NCBI GenBank assembly: GCA_902725215.1
Contig: CACUVI010000001.1
Span: 471,939-535,938 of the forward strand
Direction: 5' to 3'
Length of the DNA: 64,000 nucleotides
From: Rhodospirillaceae bacterium LM-1
GTDB taxonomy: Bacteria > Pseudomonadota > Alphaproteobacteria > Rhodospirillales > WMHbin7
Positions 62,510-64,000 of this stretch are shown here, in pieces. Within the stretch, counting starts at the first letter, position 1. Each line of letters begins with the position of its first letter. The notes beneath the pieces were generated by a model. It was not told the DNA's origin and did not search any database. It saw only the letters and a program-made list of their open reading frames with translations. The position numbers and the translations under genes are program-made.

Positions 62510-63082
62510 CTAAGGCTGATAGCGTTTCACCCAAACCGTGTAAAAATGCGATTCCATGTGCTTTACCCTGACCTCGTAATGGTCAAGAATAAAAATTGAT
62601 CCGTCCTGATGCGTCGCGCAAAGATCTGGGTCTCCGTATTTCCATCCAGGCGTTCCCGCACAGGATTCTCCAATGTAGCGATGATTTCCTTTGTCATCGG
62701 CCATTTCATCGCTTTCGTCATATACTATCAAACGCTGCAAGGAATCAGTTTCGCCGCACATTTGGAACACAATAAGCTTTCCCTTTTTTCTAAGTTCTCC
62801 ATGCTTATTCATTGTTCTCTCTACAGATGTGTACATGTCAAAATCGTTGATATATTGTCCTGACTGATTCACGACGCTAACAATCCAACTTTTGTTCTTC
62901 TGAAAATGTTCATCTTCATTTACAGAACATGGCCCTCCAAGCCCATAGTTGGGCTTTTGAAAAAACAATCGGCTAACTAGTGAAAATAAAAATAGAAAAG
63001 CAATCACAACAATAATAAGTCGCTTTGCAACGGAACTAACGCGCAATACCAATAGGCGCAGCGCTTGTATTCGCAACCTCAT
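62510..63082 (-). CDS. Membrane-anchored protein of unknown function, AT-rich
   Basis: 190 residues, ATG 63082 preceded by GGGTGGGGGA. Seen: one N-terminal membrane segment (LIIVVIAFLFLFSLVSRLFF), then an extracytoplasmic domain with four Cys (GGPCSVNE, FQMCGET, GESCAGTP, PDLCATH) that could form two disulfides. No family recognised. Base composition is clearly AT-richer than the surrounding genes, and it lies between transposase-associated repeats, suggesting acquisition by transfer. Confidence 0.65.
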   Translation of the reverse strand: MRLRIQALRLLVLRVSSVAKRLIIVVIAFLFLFSLVSRLFFQKPNYGLGGPCSVNEDEHFQKNKSWIVSVVNQSGQYINDFDMYTSVERTMNKHGELRKKGKLIVFQMCGETDSLQRLIVYDESDEMADDKGNHRYIGESCAGTPGWKYGDPDLCATHQDGSIFILDHYEVRVKHMESHFYTVWVKRYQP

Positions 63083-63495
63083 TCCCCCACCCCTTCCGGC
63101 ACACAGTTCCCGCCGGTTTGCTTGTGTGCGAATGGGGTCAGGTCTTGAATTGTGAATTTGCCCGTCCGCTCTGTTCGTGAGAACGTTCTCTTGTTCTTGT
63201 TGAGTTCATAATTCAAGACCTGACCCCATTGTTTATGTTGCCCATTCCAAGCGGAATAAGGCCACTCTCATCGGTGCATTTTTGATCCGGCAGGCAGGCT
63301 TGTTTTTGTTTGATAAGCTGAGTGAAACTCTAGCCAATGCCATCGAAGAGTCAATGGCATTTTCGCGTATTAAGTTTATTGCGCGATTGAAATAATCAAA
63401 TCGGCTCTGACCGCGATTTTCGTGACCCCATTTTTTCCCTGATTTTTCGCCGATTCCCCCCGCTTGCCCGGTTATAGCGACTTGCGCTTCAGGTC
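63083..63495. other. Intergenic region with a repeat pair
   Basis: 413 bp. It holds the inverted repeat pair at 63134-63157 and 63205-63227. The rest shows no convincing gene; an 88-codon minus-strand frame (63233-63499) has no family features or ribosome site. Confidence 0.6.
63134..63227. mobile_element. Transposase-less inverted repeat pair (MITE/BIME-like)
   Basis: A plus-strand copy of the 24-bp repeat (63134-63157) and an inverted copy (63205-63227, one end base different) are separated by 47 bp that includes GAACGTTC. The arrangement matches non-autonomous REP pairs that RAYT transposases mobilise. Total 94 bp. Confidence 0.85.
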
Positions 63496-63930
63496 TCACT
63501 TTTTCGTGAATACTCGCTTTTCCACCTTGGCAGATGGGTTGTCAGGGTCGGAGGCGAAATAGCCTTCATTCAGCCGATAGAAGAAGCGGCAATCACCCCA
63601 ACGCGTCCCGTTTCCGTCGCGAATCATGTCGCGGCAGAATTTGCCCGTCGCATCAACCGTCCATTTACCCTTGCTTCGAAATTCCCGCCCATCCGCTGTT
63701 CGGGTGAACCCCGCAACGCTGCCATCGCCCTCATATTCGAAATGGATGATGGCGCCCGGATTGTTGAGGCTGTCGCCAGTCATCACCAAACCGGAAAGCA
63801 GCTCAACCAACTCCTCCCGCTCAATCTTCCTGCCGCCTTGACTAACCAATTCCCCAAGACTTTCCTGGGCCTGCGCCGAATTGGGGACAAGCAAAGCCAC
63901 CAGCAACAAACACCTTTTCAGAGTATTCAT
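63496..63930 (-). CDS. Exported protein of unknown function
   Basis: 144 residues from ATG 63930; the frame continues to 63987 but this ATG begins a clear signal peptide (LKRCLLLVALLVPNSAQA, cleavage before QES). The mature protein is about 120 residues, probably periplasmic, with repeated Gly/aromatic pattern (IIHFEYEGDGSVAGFTRTADGREFRSKGKWTVDATGKFCRDMIRDGNGTRWGDCRFFYRLNEGYF) that resembles the DUF995 group of alphaproteobacterial proteins, from memory. Two Cys (KFCRD, GDCRF) may form a disulfide. Confidence 0.7.
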   Translation of the reverse strand: MNTLKRCLLLVALLVPNSAQAQESLGELVSQGGRKIEREELVELLSGLVMTGDSLNNPGAIIHFEYEGDGSVAGFTRTADGREFRSKGKWTVDATGKFCRDMIRDGNGTRWGDCRFFYRLNEGYFASDPDNPSAKVEKRVFTKK

Positions 63931-64000
63931 TTTTTGCCTCCAATTGTCCTGACATGCTGCAAGGGCACCCTCCCTTGACCCATCCACGCCATAATCCGAG

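Noticed and set aside
63233..63499. 88-codon minus-strand frame after the repeat pair
   Set aside because: No ribosome site, no domain, and it overlaps the start of the spacer from the repeat pair; more likely non-coding.

Overview
The window is high-GC, densely coded bacterial DNA. Operons of small-overlap genes, the gene families present (PAS/GGDEF/EAL sensors, a hemerythrin chemoreceptor, benzoyl-CoA reductase with a Thauera-like subunit set) and the def-fmt-truA and secA-PpiC-argJ neighbourhoods suggest an alphaproteobacterium of the Rhodospirillales, probably Magnetospirillum-like. That placement is inference from content; no rRNA or other marker is present. I recognised no tRNA, rRNA or CRISPR array.

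Region 1 (1-17.6 kb) is an anaerobic benzoate island. It opens inside bcrB, followed by bcrA, bcrD and an 8-Cys ferredoxin (ATP-dependent benzoyl-CoA reductase and its electron donor), closed by a strong bidirectional terminator. Beyond a CHASE4-type diguanylate cyclase come three GNAT acetyltransferases, an SDR dehydrogenase, an exported unknown, an Rrf2 repressor of BadM type, benzoate-CoA ligase, a two-subunit class I CoA-transferase and a complete five-gene branched-chain-amino-acid-type ABC importer, probably for an aromatic acid, ending with a Cys-rich mini-protein. A dyad motif with fixed spacing recurs at three promoters here and probably marks the Rrf2 regulon.

Region 2 (17.6-29.8 kb) is a block of minus-strand signalling genes. 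It holds a membrane-anchored NMT1-type binding protein paired with a PAS histidine kinase, a DUF4863 protein coupled to a 1518-residue multi-PAS GGDEF-EAL protein, a receiver-PAS-GGDEF response regulator, a soluble CBS-domain histidine kinase, and rmuC.

Region 3 (29.9-48.7 kb) is mostly housekeeping: def-fmt-truA, a cold-shock gene, secA, a PpiC isomerase, argJ and a GNAT-NUDIX fusion. It also holds a hemerythrin-NIT chemoreceptor, a peptidoglycan-binding-domain protein, a CinA-like protein, an orphan Cache-type histidine kinase, and the zinc-uptake locus (znuA divergent from zur-znuC-znuB around a perfect Zur palindrome).

Region 4 (48.7-61.5 kb) has a cysK-sseA-metC sulfur operon and a 300-bp spacer with clustered DnaA boxes. 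A conserved unknown gene follows, with a 97-bp tandem repeat after it. Next comes a run encoding gamma carbonic anhydrase, an 82-residue protein, a ParA-type ATPase, a glycosyltransferase-like protein, a CopD-like membrane protein and a NUDIX hydrolase; then argC, rplM-rpsI, a MerR-like regulator, an ABC-2 permease and recX.

Region 5 (61.5-64 kb) is accessory. A REP-associated tyrosine transposase is flanked by inverted 24-bp repeats, one of which encodes the last residues and stop codon of recX. A second transposase-less inverted pair lies nearby, with an AT-richer unknown membrane protein and an exported unknown.
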